Source: Glossina fuscipes (taxonomy: Eukaryota; Arthropoda; Insecta; Diptera; Glossinidae). Taken from it: a DNA stretch of 64,000 nucleotides. The notes under the pieces were generated by a model. It was not told where the DNA came from and ran no database searches. It was given only the letters and a program-made list of their open reading frames with translations. The translations under genes and the position numbers were made by a program. The stretch spans positions 23,736,152-23,800,151 of the forward strand of contig NW_023998415.1 in the NCBI RefSeq assembly GCF_014805625.2, written 5' to 3'. Below, one piece after another: positions 1 to 13,503 of the stretch. The number at the start of each line of letters is the position of its first letter. The stretch's first letter is position 1.

Positions 1-54
<54 letters not shown>

Positions 55-70
55 TGTCTGTGTGTGTGTG
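1..70. repeat. (TG)n microsatellite at window start
   Basis: Fifty bases of perfect TG followed by an interrupted part; it probably continues left of the window. Confidence 0.95.
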
Positions 71-3000
71 CAGAAGCATGACAATAAAAAGAAATATTTG
101 CATTTCTGATGCAAATTTTTGTTAGTTTGTAGTCCACAAAACCACCACAACAGCAACAACAAGAAAAAAGGGGTTGTATTATCATTGCAACTAACAAAAG
201 AGAAGGGGGTGTATGTGTATAATATGAGATGCGAAGCGAAAGTGCTACGCTCTTTGTGTGAAGACGATAGTCGATGACGGCGATTTCAAAAGGCTTCTAT
301 CAAAGGCAAGAGTATAACATTTCCGATTAAATTGCATCGGACAGAAAGCAAAGTTCCTGAGAATCAACAGAACAGACATTGACTAAAAGCGATGCTCTTC
401 TTTTGAACCCAGACATGGATACACAAGTAGTAACCATCATGAACATATTTTTTTGTTTTTTTTATTTTTTTTATGTTTTCTCAATCAATATGCTTCCATG
501 GAAGAAAGACTCAATCTAAAGTAGTTCGGAAGGGAGTAAAAATGTGACTATATATACACTTGGATTTGACATTTGACATACGAGTTATTACTGGGCGATG
601 TCTTCCTGCTTAGTGGCAAAAAAAAAAAACTCCACAGATTCTCACGCAGTAATCTTTTCACAAATGCCCAATGTACCTCCGCATAATGTTCCCGAGTCCA
701 TGTCGCCAACACATAGAGTGTACCAAACGTTAATCGATAACTCTATTATATGCTGACATTTTGCAAATGCGTAACATAAAAAGTCGGTAGACGTTACACT
801 TCAATTGCATTTCATCCAAATTGCTTACAAATTTTTCATTTTCAATTGTGATGCTTCCCTTAACAGACAAACGAGTAAAGCGTAATAGAGTGAAATTAGC
901 CTCAAGACAATTATATATACAATCGAAAAAAAAAGAAGTAAAACTCAGAAACGCTCTCCCATTTCTCCAATTTTACAGTTAATTGTTCCTTTATCTAGTG
1001 TTTACTATTAGTCTGTCTTTGGAAAATGTGTAGCAAAGAATTTGCATTAAATTATGCTTGCGGAGTGAATAGCGAGAATGGTGCAGAAGACCTTTGGCAG
1101 TAAAGCTATATCGCCAAAAGCTGGTAGCAACTTACATAAAGGGTACAAGGAAGACCGAGAATGAGTGTAACATGGACAGAATACCGACATAAACCGATGG
1201 CAAGCTCGTCAAGGAGATCAGCGATTTGATTTAGGGACCTTAGAGATGCTCTGAGCTTTTCATTTCGATGAACCGAAACTGCTATACGTATACAAGAGTT
1301 TTTGTGGATCGAAAGCGTCAATTCTTCTTCTTTTCATTTAAGAAAAGCAGGAAGCATAGACCATTCGAGAACATTTCGCCAAGAACCCAACTCATATTGT
1401 TGCACTAGCTTTCGCTTGCTTTAGTGGCAGGCTGTTCAATACGGCCACAAGACAGCTCTAGGGATACCATTTCAATTCGACAGAGGAGCGAAAAGCCGTG
1501 TTCAAGGCCATCGTGGAAAAAAGCTTCTCTGATTGTTTCGACAATTGAAAAAAACGTCGGCATAAGTGCATTTTAACAAACCTAGGAGACGATTGAAATG
1601 AATATGGAAGGATAAGAGACGATTTTCCTTCTATAAATGCAAATTCTGCAACCTGATATCTTGATGGTGAATGTGTGTTTAGATAACATTGCGACCGATA
1701 ATCTTTGATATTCTCGCATTTTGCTACGAGTTATTGTTACAAATAGTACCTGATTGTTAATGCAATGGCAAATTAGGTGTGTGTCTGTAGAATATTTCTC
1801 TGTTCAAAAATACATTTTACGTTTATAGTTTTAACAAATTCATTTAATTTTGCTTATAACGCGAGAAAATGAAATTCAAAATCTTATTAAGAAGTTCAGC
1901 TTAAAAAAAGAGGTAACCAACGCTATGGCTTCGTTGAAGCAATGCTAATCACAAACTTGACAGCAGCTATGTTGTTTGCATGCCATTGCATATTTTTTAA
2001 AATTTCTTATGTTGTAAGAATCGTTGCTTTACAAAATATCTTATATTTTGATTGCTTTGATTCTAAATTTCTTTTCCGTTGTTCAGCACGATTTCGATGA
2101 GAGAGTATCAGCTATTATCGGTAGCGAATGTCGCTAGCTTCTTCACTTCTTCATAATGATCATCATTATTGTTCATTTAATTTTCTCCTTCCAGAAGTAG
2201 GCGTGTAAGGTACAATCAAGTGCGTGCACTCAAGCCTCAAGCCAAAAAAGACCGCAACAAAACAAGGTAGAGTGTATGCTTGAGAATAGTCTAAGATACT
2301 ACACTAGTACTTCACCTGATCTTTGGGTTCCTCTACAACTATCGGCTGATGTTGAAACAAGCTGAAACTTGGTTTAGTATTACCAAAGATCAAGATATAA
2401 TATAAATGATCGTGGTCTGTCCATAGTTATGCCCACAAGTGATAAACATCTGTGTTTTACAATCTACGGTAAATATTTTATCAAGAAATTGAAAGGATTA
2501 TATATTCCAAGGTCGCTTAAAAGTGCGGTGACAATTAACCTTTGGAAGTTAAAATCTTAGCGAATAGGGCGCTCATCTAACAAACGAAACTCATCTAAAG
2601 GGAACTTTTGCTTTCTGCTTTCATCCTTCACTGAAAGCGATGTTACTCGTGTATAGCTCTGAACCATTTTTTCTTTGCTTTTTTTTTAAATTCACTTTTT
2701 ATCTTATTTCAAGCGTTAAATGTCTATTAAAATCTTCGAAAAACTTGTCTATTTGTTAAATTATTATCTTTTTTTTTACACTTTTTTACCTTTTATTTTT
2801 TTATCGTTTTTTTTTTTTTTAAAGGAATTTCCTTGATTTTTTTTTATCACTCGTATTCTTCAATTCGTTTCCCCCTTTCCCTGCAGTCGATTAACAAGAT
2901 TTGCTTATTTCACACTTTGAAGTTTGATCCGTGAAATAATTTCCGTTTCCGTTTAAAAAAAAAAATTGATGAAAACAAGAAAAAAAAAAATCAAGGGATT

Positions 3001-3960
3001 TTTCATCTCCATCGCAAGCCACAGGTGCTGCCACAGCATATAACACTAATTGCGAAATGTTGTGAAAAAAGATAAAATTAAATGAAAGAAAACGAAGAGA
3101 AAGAAGGCCCTTAAGGAAAAAAAAAAAAACAAAAAAAAAAAAAACATTACAACGACTATTAGATACTCGCTATTTCAAGCCAATACTCCTATATACGATG
3201 TAAACGAAAAAGGCGTGTCATTAGTTAGGTAAATAGAGTTTTGTTTTTTTTTTTTTTTTTAGGTGAAACTTTATTTATTTAAGCGATTTTTAATTAAACT
3301 AGCATCAGTTAGGTTTCTGTTCTCCATATTACTTTGAATGGACAGAAGGACAGACAAATGAATGAGTAGAACAATTCCAAATTTTATCTTAAACACGATT
3401 ATATTGACCTCAAGATCTATGATGTTAGTGAGTGTTACAAACGAAATCGCCTGCGTATGCTAACTTACTTGCTTTTGCGGTAGGGATGAATCGAAAAAAT
3501 GAAAAAATCAGAAAACGAAATATTTTAAACATTTTGGGTCAAATTCTCAAAGATTTTTTGACGGTTATTTAATTAAATTACATCAACGTATTCTAAAGGC
3601 AGTGAAGTAAGAGGATGCAGGAGCAGAAGCAGGACGGGGTGGACGACGGAGGCGGAGGCGGAGGTCATTTTGATTATCAGCTTGATTTTTATAATGATTA
3701 AGTGTTGCTTTTTCTTCGTTTTGTAACTTTTCTCTTTTACTTTATCCACTTATAGCCTGGTACCAGATATTAAGTGCTATCAACTCTGATAATTTTCTTA
3801 AGATTTTTTCCTTTATCTTTTTTCTTTTTATTTATTTATTTTTTTTTTTTTTGTTTTTTTGTTTTTTTGTTTTCTTCAAAGCAACGTAAGCTTTTCTGCT
3901 TTTATGGGCAATTGGCTATTTTACGCTTACTTAATTAACAATGCTACCACCATTAGCAAC

Positions 3961-3991
3961 TGCTGCTGCTGCTGCTGCTGCTCCTGCTGCT
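3961..3991. repeat. (TGC)n microsatellite
   Basis: TGC repeats with one interruption, in non-coding sequence. Confidence 0.9.
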
Positions 3992-4361
3992 AGTTTCGCT
4001 CTTGTTCTTGTTGCTGAGCAAATTTTAATAATAAATCCAGAGCATAAAAAATGTTTGCATGTTGTTCTTTTTTTTTTTTTTGTTTTGTTCAGTAAAGTTT
4101 GAGTGAGAAAATTGTGAAAAAACGAAAAAAAAAAAATTCATTTAAAATTCTTGGTCAAATTAGCAAAAGCCAACAAAATATTACGAAGTGCTTACAACTC
4201 ATCAGCATAAATGAATGAATTTGATCATCCATTCATACCAGCGAGAGAAGAACTTTCAATGCATTTGTTATGGTGATGATATGCAAACATTTACAACACA
4301 GTACGTAATGTATCTATGTATATAGGTATGGCATGTAAATGCGTAGCTGGTATATGATACC

Positions 4362-4433
4362 TATCATCATCATCATCATCATCGCAACCAATATGAAACC
4401 ACTGGCTGCTGGCTGCTGGCTGCTGGCTGCTGG
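4362..4433. repeat. (ATC)n followed by GGCTGCT heptamer repeat
   Basis: Seven ATC-type units, a short unique stretch, then four tandem GGCTGCT copies at 4404-4433. Confidence 0.9.
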
Positions 4434-4741
4434 GTGTATGTATATGTTTGCCTAGCTTGACAAGCTGCAGTATTATGAATTCCAAAAGTTAACGAACTAA
4501 AAGTAATGCGTTTGATATTTTTGCATAAAATTCTGTTATTGTTTTCTGCTTGGTTCACCCCTTCTCCCGGTGCACTGTGCTTTTTTCGTTTCATCAAGCC
4601 TTCATGGTTATGTTTAAATAATCAATTATTCTTTTCCTTTTTTTTTTTTTTTTTTGTTTTTTACTCATGTATTTTTTAAATTTAAATCTGTTCGCAAAAC
4701 CACCGAAAAATTCACTTTTTGACAAGTGTTTTTCAGAATCG

Positions 4742-4770
4742 CTCTCGTTCTCGTTCTCGTTCTCCTTCTC
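4742..4770. repeat. (CTCGTT)n hexamer repeat
   Basis: Four to five near-perfect tandem hexamers. Confidence 0.85.
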
Positions 4771-5986
4771 GCCGGTTAATGAAAATTGCATTAACACTTG
4801 CAATAAATCTGTATTTTCTTCAGTCAATTGAAAAGCGAAAAAGAGAAAAAAAGAAAAAAAAAAAAAACTGTTGAACGGACTCTTTTCGATATATATATAT
4901 AAATTGCTCGCGGCATATAAGAGCGAGATCACAAGCTTCAGAGAAAAACCCTTCATATGTTTATATTAAAACCATTAACTTTACCTCCAGCTGTCCACGC
5001 AAAGTTGTCGAATTGTTTGTGTCTTAATTGGTCTCACAATGTATTGACGTAACATATTATTTGTTATTATTACTGTTGTCGTTGACGTGTTTTTTTTTTC
5101 GCTTTTTTTTTTTTTTTTTTTTGGTGCTTTTCCAAATTCATTTAAGCCAAGCATTAACGTTGCTGCTGATGTTGTTGTGTACATTGACATAAATTAAAAA
5201 TGGCTTAAAAAACATGATGGCTAACCAAAAATGGTGTTTATTAAACATCAACAACGGACAACTGTTTGCAATGATTTATGATGTTTGCAATTTATTTAAT
5301 ACGAAATTGTGCTTTAACGCGAGTCGAGCAGCAAAAGAAGGCAGCGTCCAAAAGTGCTTTAAACATTACATTAAAAAAAATAAAAAATAAATAAATAAAT
5401 AAATAAATACTAAAAAATAAAAATACGTCAATAAGTGACCAAGTCATTCTTACATACATGCCGACACACACGATAAACTTTTATAGCAAACAAGAATGAG
5501 TACCGCAAGATCGTAAGCTTCAATAATATCAAAATCCCCTAACAGCATCTTAATTATTCAAATGACCAATTGGTCAGACAAAGAAGAGCTTGATTTCTTC
5601 TAATACATGCAAATGAAATTTCCTCGAACCAAATTTTGATTAGAACGTTTCTTTCCTGTTTTCCATTTGAAGGGAAGAGTCAAGAGTATAAATCGCGAAA
5701 CGCACTTTTGTTTCACATTGCTTCGCCCCTGCCATCGTTCCTTCACACGAAACGGTCTTTGATTTGGTTTTTATTGTATTTGCCGGCAGCTGACCAAGAG
5801 AACTAAGACACAGGTTTTCACAATTTGCAAGACAATCCTCCAAAGAAAACGTAAAATGAAACAGTTTATCGGTAATGAGCTCCTAGTCTGCTATATATTT
5901 TGTCGATAGTTTATCGGCTAGATTTTAACAGCTTGCCAACTCTCTTTCTCTCTCGCCACCAACATATACCACAAGAGATTTTTCAG

Positions 5987-6080
5987 GTCGAGCATACCCT
6001 CAAGCTTCGAACACTCTTCGGTTCTCTATTGCCCGATCTGGAAGCATTGACGAACGTAGACTATAAAGTGACCATGCCCC
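5987..6080 (+). other. exon-like or retroelement-derived open segment
   Basis: Flanked by TTTTTCAG and GTAAGT, it reads VEHTLKLRTLFGSLLPDLEA and then LTNVDYKVTMP. The L-x-x-LLPxL pattern recalls the 'RLMPNIGGP' block of R1-type elements, and a reverse-transcriptase fragment lies 120 bp away, although on the other strand. The splice-like ends may be chance. Confidence 0.25.
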
Positions 6081-6198
6081 GTAAGTAGGTGGGTTAAATA
6101 GAAACCAACTTCATCGTTTCTTTACACAAACACCAAACCCCTTTGTTTGGGGTCGGATAATGTGTCTATCCTTCTTTCTGCTAGCGGTATCTTCTGCT

Positions 6199-6402
6199 TT
6201 ATAGTTTATCTAGTGTTCTATCTCTGGCTAGAAGGCGCTTCTTACTTGGATTCAGATATGGTTCGTAAAGTACTCCAGGGCAGCCCTGCCCCACTGAAAA
6301 ATATATTGGCTTAAGACTCCTAATGTAGGATTGAAAGTCCAACGTCCACCACCGTATAGGACTCGCATAAGGCATTACTGATTTCAGTACTTCGAGCAGC
6401 AA
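6199..6402 (-). pseudogene. non-LTR retrotransposon reverse-transcriptase fragment (R1/jockey-like)
   Basis: The minus-strand open frame encodes VLKSVMPYASPIRW, SYIRSLKPIY and LLARDRTLDKL. These match the region after the reverse-transcriptase core in R1/jockey-type elements, where the usual pattern is S-V-x-L-Y-(A/G)-x-P-x-W, then S-Y-x-R-x-L-x-x-(V/I), then LLAxER. Only about 68 codons survive; the catalytic FxDD box is not seen. It is a decayed 5'-truncated copy. Confidence 0.55.
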
Positions 6403-7423
6403 GCTCTTACGTCATTAGCCTTGATTGTTTTAGATTTTATTGTTCAAGTGAATTTTAAATGTTATCCTGTGATGGGTCGTTACCCCAAGGTACTTTGTTC
6501 AGTTAAGATATTAACACCAATAGCCGATATTTCCACATTTTTGGAAGTAGTCCTTCGACTGGGCAGTGGTTTGATCACTCGAAAGTGCTCGAAGTGCTTC
6601 GAAGGTTTCTAAAATACTAGCTTTCGTTCGCAAACAAAAATATCCGACATATGTTCTTTTGCTCGCCCGTCTGTGAGCCCACTAGCGAAGATTTAATAAA
6701 TTCCTTATCTAGGAAAAATTTAAAAAAACGCCGTTAAAACTTCGTGTGATACAATATTAGAATTATAAAAAGACATAACGATGTTCATGAAAGGCATCAG
6801 GGTCCATAGTGAAGCATAAACATGCATGATATCATATAGTAGGATTCGCCAGGTTTAACGGCTTATCGGTTTCTCCAGACCATAGAAGAACACTGCTAAG
6901 AACAATACTAAGACTAGTGTTAATTATTAGAAGAAAAATGGCTGTGAAAAAGCGATATAACCTTCATGTTGTATAGTTCGCCGATGAAATATTAGGATCA
7001 CTGAACTGCTCACACTGTCATCACCCTTGTTAGATTCACCAGATATTTCTTCTTCTGATTAACACCTTCTTCAACGAATTACTTGTTGTCTACTTAAGAA
7101 GCTCTCTCATTCTTATGGGGATGTCGAAGAATCCCTCTGACCGTATTCTGCCGTAGGGACGGAAAAAATTTATAATTCAATACCTAGGGAATATGTCTAC
7201 TCCTGGTATTCTGGTATCCTGTCTTTTGTTTTCTCTTATCTTTTTAGGAAAGAACCGAACGTGTTGAGAGATCCCTTGTAGGCCGGTCGGGTCTTTCAAA
7301 CTTTAAAGTGAAAAAAGTTCACTTCGTTCCTTTCGTGGCCGTTTGTTTTCATTGCTTCTTCCTTTACGAGTAAAATGAAGTAGGAAGAAGTTCAATATGA
7401 AGAAAATAACTTTTTGTTGAAAA

Positions 7424-8830
7424 CAAGTAAGAAAATTACTTTCGACTGTGGTCCAGTGTTTTATACGCATCAACTTTAAAAAAAAAAAATACACACACAC
7501 ACAAAAAAGGGGAAAATTAAAATTGACAGGGAGCGGTTCGTTTTGTCGATTTTATACCGCAGTTACCGTAAAATATATGTGAAAGTTTTTCCCGCTATAT
7601 CTGATGCGGTCTATGAGCGGTGAACAAAGAGTTCAATTTTTTTGATTTTCAAAAACCTATCTACTGTAGGCGTGATTATATCAAACCTCGAACGTTTTTC
7701 ATAAATTAACGGCCGGTATCTTAATTGTTGCGACCCGGAAAATGTATACCACAAAGACCCTAACAGATGGGAAGTCTTATACACAGGCTTGTTTAGGTCA
7801 ACTCAATATTCGATACTGATCAGTGAATACTATCATATATCAGATACTGAAGTTAACTTCAGAGATGTTGTAAACGTTTTGGCAAATTGAATATATCCGC
7901 GTCTTTCGGCGATGGATGTAATGGATTGAATTTCAGATTGAAAGTTTTGTGTTCAAATGCCCTCCAAACGGAGATCAGCAGCTTATCGCGAATTAGAAAA
8001 AGCGCAGGGAATTCATCCACACATTTGTAAAGAACGCAATACACATCAATGCTTTGTTGGTGGGATTACAAATGAAATTTAAGTTTATTTTAAAGTGTTA
8101 CGATACAAAACAACAATCAAGCGGGTTGACTACATACTCTTCGGCACTGGCCAAACGAAAACACACTACCTATTAAAAATGATCAAAATGGTGATGTAAG
8201 TAAGTCCACGCTAGATGAGAAATTTGTCTAATGGTTCAACAAAGGATAATTCGGCTTGTGCGGAGTATTCCTGTGCACACGAACCAAATCAAATCAAAAT
8301 TACCTTCGGCTATGAATGATTCGTTTATACCCGCCACATTTTCGAAAAAAGTAAAAAAAAAAAGGAAAAAAAAATTTGAATATTCTATAATAGTGCGTAG
8401 GCGTGGCCGATTTTTTCATTTCTCAACAGATACCGCATGGCCACCTAGGCAATAGATGTGGCAATTTTCAATGCTATATCTATTTTACGATATTGGTAAT
8501 GAGTAAAAAAAACGATTTTTTCGGTTTCGAAAACAGAGCAATTCTTACAGATATTTGAACTGTGGACTGATTTCGCCGATTTTCCATATAAGTTCGTGTG
8601 CGTGAACTTCCAACGTTTCTAGCAAATTGCGACCAGGAGTGTGTTTATCACAGATACTACACAAACAAAAAGGCAGAGGGACGAGCGGACGAATGGACGG
8701 ACCGACATAATTAAATCTATTCAGTTAAATTTATGCCGATCAAGAATATATATCTATATTTTATGGCATCTCCTCGTGGATGTTACAAATAATTTGACAC
8801 ACCTCGGTGGTGGGTAGAATAAAAACATCA
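7424..8830 (-). mobile_element. DINE-1/mini-me-like Helitron relic, composite
   Basis: The left end ACAAGTAAGAA is the reverse complement of the TTCTTACTTGT 3' terminus. The right part has the GGACGGAC microsatellite (8693-8704), a GATCAAGAATATATATC core and a GGTGGGTAGAATAAAAA end. The internal part is unusually long for the family, so it is probably two copies or one with an insertion. It encodes nothing. Confidence 0.5.
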
Positions 8831-9285
8831 CTTCATCAAAAATAATTAATACGCACTAGACGGTCAGCTAGTGTCCTATATTGTTATTATTATTATTGTT
8901 ATCATCATCAATAGTAGTGGTAGCGTCAAGTTTAAGTTTTGCCTTTTGACTTTTGACTTTTGGCAATTTGGACATTTTTTTATTCAGCGATGCGCAGGCA
9001 TGACCGTTAATTAAAGTCTTTTGATAAAAGTTTGCATTTAAAGTTTACGACATGGCAGATCGATTCGCCGAGAAGTGCAGGAAGAACAAACGAAATCGTC
9101 GACAACCGTAATGGGTAAACATCGTTCAAATATGTTCGTATATGATTGATTTAGACACCATCGTACTCGAATCGTACTCGTTTCAGTTATTGTGAAGTCA
9201 CATTTGAGTGCAACAAAGTACAGTCGACAAGCTTTTAAATCTCAATAAATTTAAAGACAGGAAAGTTACTGCGTTTCTCTATGAA

Positions 9286-9316
<31 letters not shown>

Positions 9317-9326
9317 TGTATATGTA
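9286..9326. repeat. (AT)n microsatellite
   Basis: AT-dinucleotide tract with GTA interruptions; similar tracts lie at 10002-10032, 12470-12500 and 9793-9870. Confidence 0.9.
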
Positions 9327-9998
9327 ATAGCGTTCCAGTATAGTAATATTCGGTCTACAATGTTAGACGCGCAGACTTCATAAATTACTGGTTGGATTGC
9401 AAACCGTTTGAACGACTACAGAGTTTAGTATGTACATATATAAAAAGTAACAAGAGAGCACTTACCGTAATACCCATATTTTGTATGCAAGTATTTTTCT
9501 GACCAACACCCACCCACCAACAAAAATCCGTAATAAATAAGTTCAAACTTAGAACGAAACGAGTGAAGCTTAAAAAAAAAAAAAGCAAAAGAAAAAACGA
9601 AACATAAATAAATAAATACATGTAGAAATAAATAAAAATACAAAATTTAATTATGTTAGCAAAAACAGAATGTAAATAACATGGTGATAAAAAGTATATT
9701 TTTACTAGAATTGCCAACTTCTTGACAGCATTCGGCAACAACAAAATGAAGCGCACGTAATATGGCTAAATAATGCATATGTTTATACGCATATATTATA
9801 TATATATGTATATACGAGCATACACACATATGCTGTATATGTAAGGAATATATATATATATATGTAAGGAATATAAATAAAATTAAGAAATCTACTGTAG
9901 AACTTAAAAAATACGCTCAACTGTACGAACAGAGCTCGAATAAATAAATACACATACAAATGTAAATGCATGTATGCACGTTAATAAATACGAGCGCA

Positions 9999-10033
<35 letters not shown>

Positions 10034-11639
10034 CCATACTGTCTATTTACTTTCCCTGATGAAGTACATGCTTTCCGAGAGAATATAACGGTGTATATAG
10101 CAGATTACTGCGAAAGCTGACTAAATACATGCATCAATCAGTTGTATATAGCGACGGAGACCAAACAGTGGCTCATAATAATCGCTAACATGCATCATCG
10201 CTTTAATCCAGATTTTTTTTTTTTTTTTCTTGGATCTTAGCATATGCTAGATTTTAGAAATACAATTTCGAGGTCCTGTATATGTTGCTTGTATTATCAT
10301 TATAAAATCCTTACTTGATACCTCTCTGTTTCGCTTCTTAGTTAGAGAGCCAAAAATTGAGCAAAGAAACTGGCAACTCGCCATGTCTATCTTGGATTTA
10401 ATTCTATACGTAACGTTAACTTTGAAAACATACCGCCAATCCACCACAATATCCACAGAATTTTGTCATCAGTAATGCGGACTTTTTGGGCACCAAGCCC
10501 ATTACCAAGCAGTAAACATTAATCCGAAGATTTGAGATTTTAAACGCAACTCAACTCAATACAGCAGCGCAAGTTTTAGGACGGACGGACGGCAATGAAA
10601 TAGGATAAGTTCGCAAAAAATCGAAAATAACTGAAACGCCATACATCTATGTACCGACTTGGAACTCTACACAAATATTCACTAACACTAGCCATAACTT
10701 TGACTTGGAATTGTGGCAATTGTCTTGTTAACGCTCCTGCATTTTTCATGAATTTTCTAGAAATTCGCAACAATGTTGCGGATTTGCTTTAGATTATTGG
10801 TCCCCCATCTTTCGCATTCTAAGTTAGACTGGCTCTCTAAATTGTTATCCACATCAGCATAGATGGCGTATATGTATTCGGCTGTCCTTTTCACACGCAC
10901 CCGTTCTTGATCAACGTCAAACTAGAAAATCATTTAGCCAAATGAACTCCATTTGTTCTCTGCTCAAATTCATAAGCTCACAGTAATCGAAATGATAGCC
11001 TAAAACTGATTACATATATATAATATATTTACCCATACAAATATACATACAACTAATAATAAATACCGAACGACAGACAGTATCGAAAGTATTCGGACAG
11101 ACCAGAAAATAAGTTTCGTTGAATTCATGAAGCGATCACAAAACCGTCTTGCTCGAATTTTGTATTCCGGCATTCCGTATACGTGTAGCACGGTGCTGGT
11201 CAGAAATATATATATAAGCGGGGAGAGAAGGAGAGAGATAGAGGGTGGCCGTAATGTGAGAAATATGTGCTCCATCAGTAAGTGTTAGACACCAATATTT
11301 CGCTATGCGCTAACGTATTGCAGTTCATTTTTTGGTCCTTACTAACTGAACAATCACTGCCGAATGGTTTCATATTCATCTTGAGATTCGCGTACACACC
11401 AGCGTTTAATGATTTTATAGCGAAGAAAAATGTAAGGATAACGGGTAACATCGATGCAAATCAATAGGGTTAGTAAGTTAGGAGAATAATGTCTTAAGAA
11501 GAACCTGACTCCGCGCTAAGGTATATGCAACAAACCTAAGGATGTAAAAAGGAAAACCTGCTGTGGTGAATACAGGGTTTGAGGACAACGAGAACGATTA
11601 TATAAACGTTATCGCAGTCGGTGTGGGAAACCAAAATGT

Positions 11640-11960
11640 AAAAAATTGAAGAAATTATGCTAAAACAGGTTGCTAAACACCCAAGGACTAAGTAGAGTAA
11701 TGTGAAGTGATTCGTTTCGGCTGATGTTTTGAACGTCTGGCAGCGATATTTACCCCGAAAGTAGTAAATGTTCCGACAATTCTTAGGAAAGCGTACCGAC
11801 CAAGCGATTTCGCTATCTCTGATCGCCCAGGCCTGGCGCCTTGTGGTATTTACTTATTTCTTACAAACTGAAGGCTAATTACTAATAAGTGTTTTGAAAA
11901 ATTGAGAAAACTAAACCTAAGAAAACTATTCACTTTAAAAAGAATGATCGAACACTGAGA
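11640..11960 (+). pseudogene. mariner-like transposase relic
   Basis: At 11821-11868 the frame reads PGLAPCGIYLFL and ends at a stop. This matches the S-P-D-L-A-P-C-D-x-x-L-F block that carries the third catalytic Asp in mariner transposases, with that Asp changed to Gly. The rest is too eroded to read. It is non-functional. Confidence 0.4.
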
Positions 11961-13149
11961 ACAAATCAAACCTTCTCATCAGTTTTTTATCAAAGCAGAT
12001 ATTCGCACATTTTTGCTCGCTTGTATTGTTGAATACATATAGAGTGTCGTACCTGATGTAAAAGCAGACTAACATTAGGCTAACATATTATCTATCCATA
12101 TCTGTGATTAAGACTAAGTTCGACTACATTTTTACAATGTGCAAGAGAAGAACATAATTTTTTATTCCTGAACTAATAGGCGTAGTATGAAGAGAAAATT
12201 CTAAGCGAGAAAGTGCGTGGAAAGTGATTTGCGAAATTTCATTGCCGATCTTTTTCTCTCTCTACTGCTCCGTTTCGCCAATATACACTAGGATGTGAAC
12301 CAAATCGACTCGTTGACAGACTTTGATCGGCATTTGTTTGAGTGATTAGTACAATAGATCGGGCGTAACCTCGCAATGGTGTCATCTGCCTGAAAGTGCT
12401 GGCCATCTCTGGTATATATGGAAAAGTGGAGGGGCGTTTTACATGCCTTTGCATATAATATACATTACATATATATATATATGTGTATATATGTATATAA
12501 TATAGGGTTGTGTTAGGAATATTTTGTTGTTTTAACAGTTCTCGAATATCTAGTGTTAGGCACCTACTTATTTATTGTTTTCAGGAACATGCGCATTATG
12601 TTATTCACATGTATGTGTGCATATGTGTGCAAAAGTAAAATATATACAAAAAAAAAGAAAGAAAAAAATAAGACAGAAAACAGAAAAAGAAAAACATACA
12701 AGCAAACTTAACTATGCTAGAAGTCGGACTTGACTCGACTCGACTTGACTAACATTGCAGTTAAATTAACAAAAATCCTAAACATTATAAATCTTTCCGA
12801 GAATGCCAGAGTACTAATGAGCAAAAACCTTGCAAATATGTTGTTGTACATTGTTGTAAAATGTACTAACAAACCAATTAAATGCTCTCGGGTATGGCGT
12901 ATGCTTTTTGTTCTTTTGCTTTTACTTTAAACGACATAAAGAGTAACCGAGTAAAGAGTGAGTGAGCGAGTGAGTGAGTGAGTGAGTGTAAATATGCTGT
13001 TCAGCTCTTACTTTTTGCTGTTTCCACAGTTGTTGCTGCAGTTGTTGCTATTTTCTTCACTTGCTTTTATTTTTTCCTTTTTCTTTTTCTTTTTCATATT
13101 TCATTTTTGTTTTTTTCTTTTTTCAATTGGTTTTTATAGACTTGCACAT

Positions 13150-13219
13150 ACATATATATATATATATATATATATGTATATGAATGCAGGCAAGCATGCA
13201 TGCATGCATGCATGCATGT
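13150..13219. repeat. (AT)n then (CATG)n palindromic repeat
   Basis: An AT tract (13150-13180) and six self-complementary CATG units (13194-13219), which could form a hairpin or cruciform. Confidence 0.9.
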
Positions 13220-13481
13220 ATATATGTGTAAATGTTTATTGTTTTGTATTGTGTTTTTTGCTTTTTTCTTTCTTGTGATGTTTATTCCAAGATGGCCATC
13301 ATTTATGGCGTCTTGACAAGTTACAAGTGCTGTAGTTGTGTTTTTATGTTTTTTGCTTTTATTATTCATGTTTTTTTTATTGTTATTGTATTTACACTTA
13401 TAAGTTAGCCATCATCAGTTGGCTCATTGTGTATATGAATGCGTGCTTGTGAATTTCTGCTTAAGTTTGTGTATGTATGTC

Positions 13482-13503
13482 TGTGTGTGTGTGTGTGTGT
13501 GTG
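13482..13503. repeat. (TG)n microsatellite
   Basis: Eleven TG units in a T-rich region. Confidence 0.9.

Noticed and set aside
4594..5190. Minus-strand open frames of 120 and 69 codons with Lys/Glu and Phe runs
   Set aside because: Translations of poly(T), (CTCGTT)n and A-rich sequence; no conserved motif.
9385..9756. 123-codon minus-strand open frame
   Set aside because: Phe/Leu/Tyr-rich translation of A-rich and AATA repeats; no signal of a real gene.
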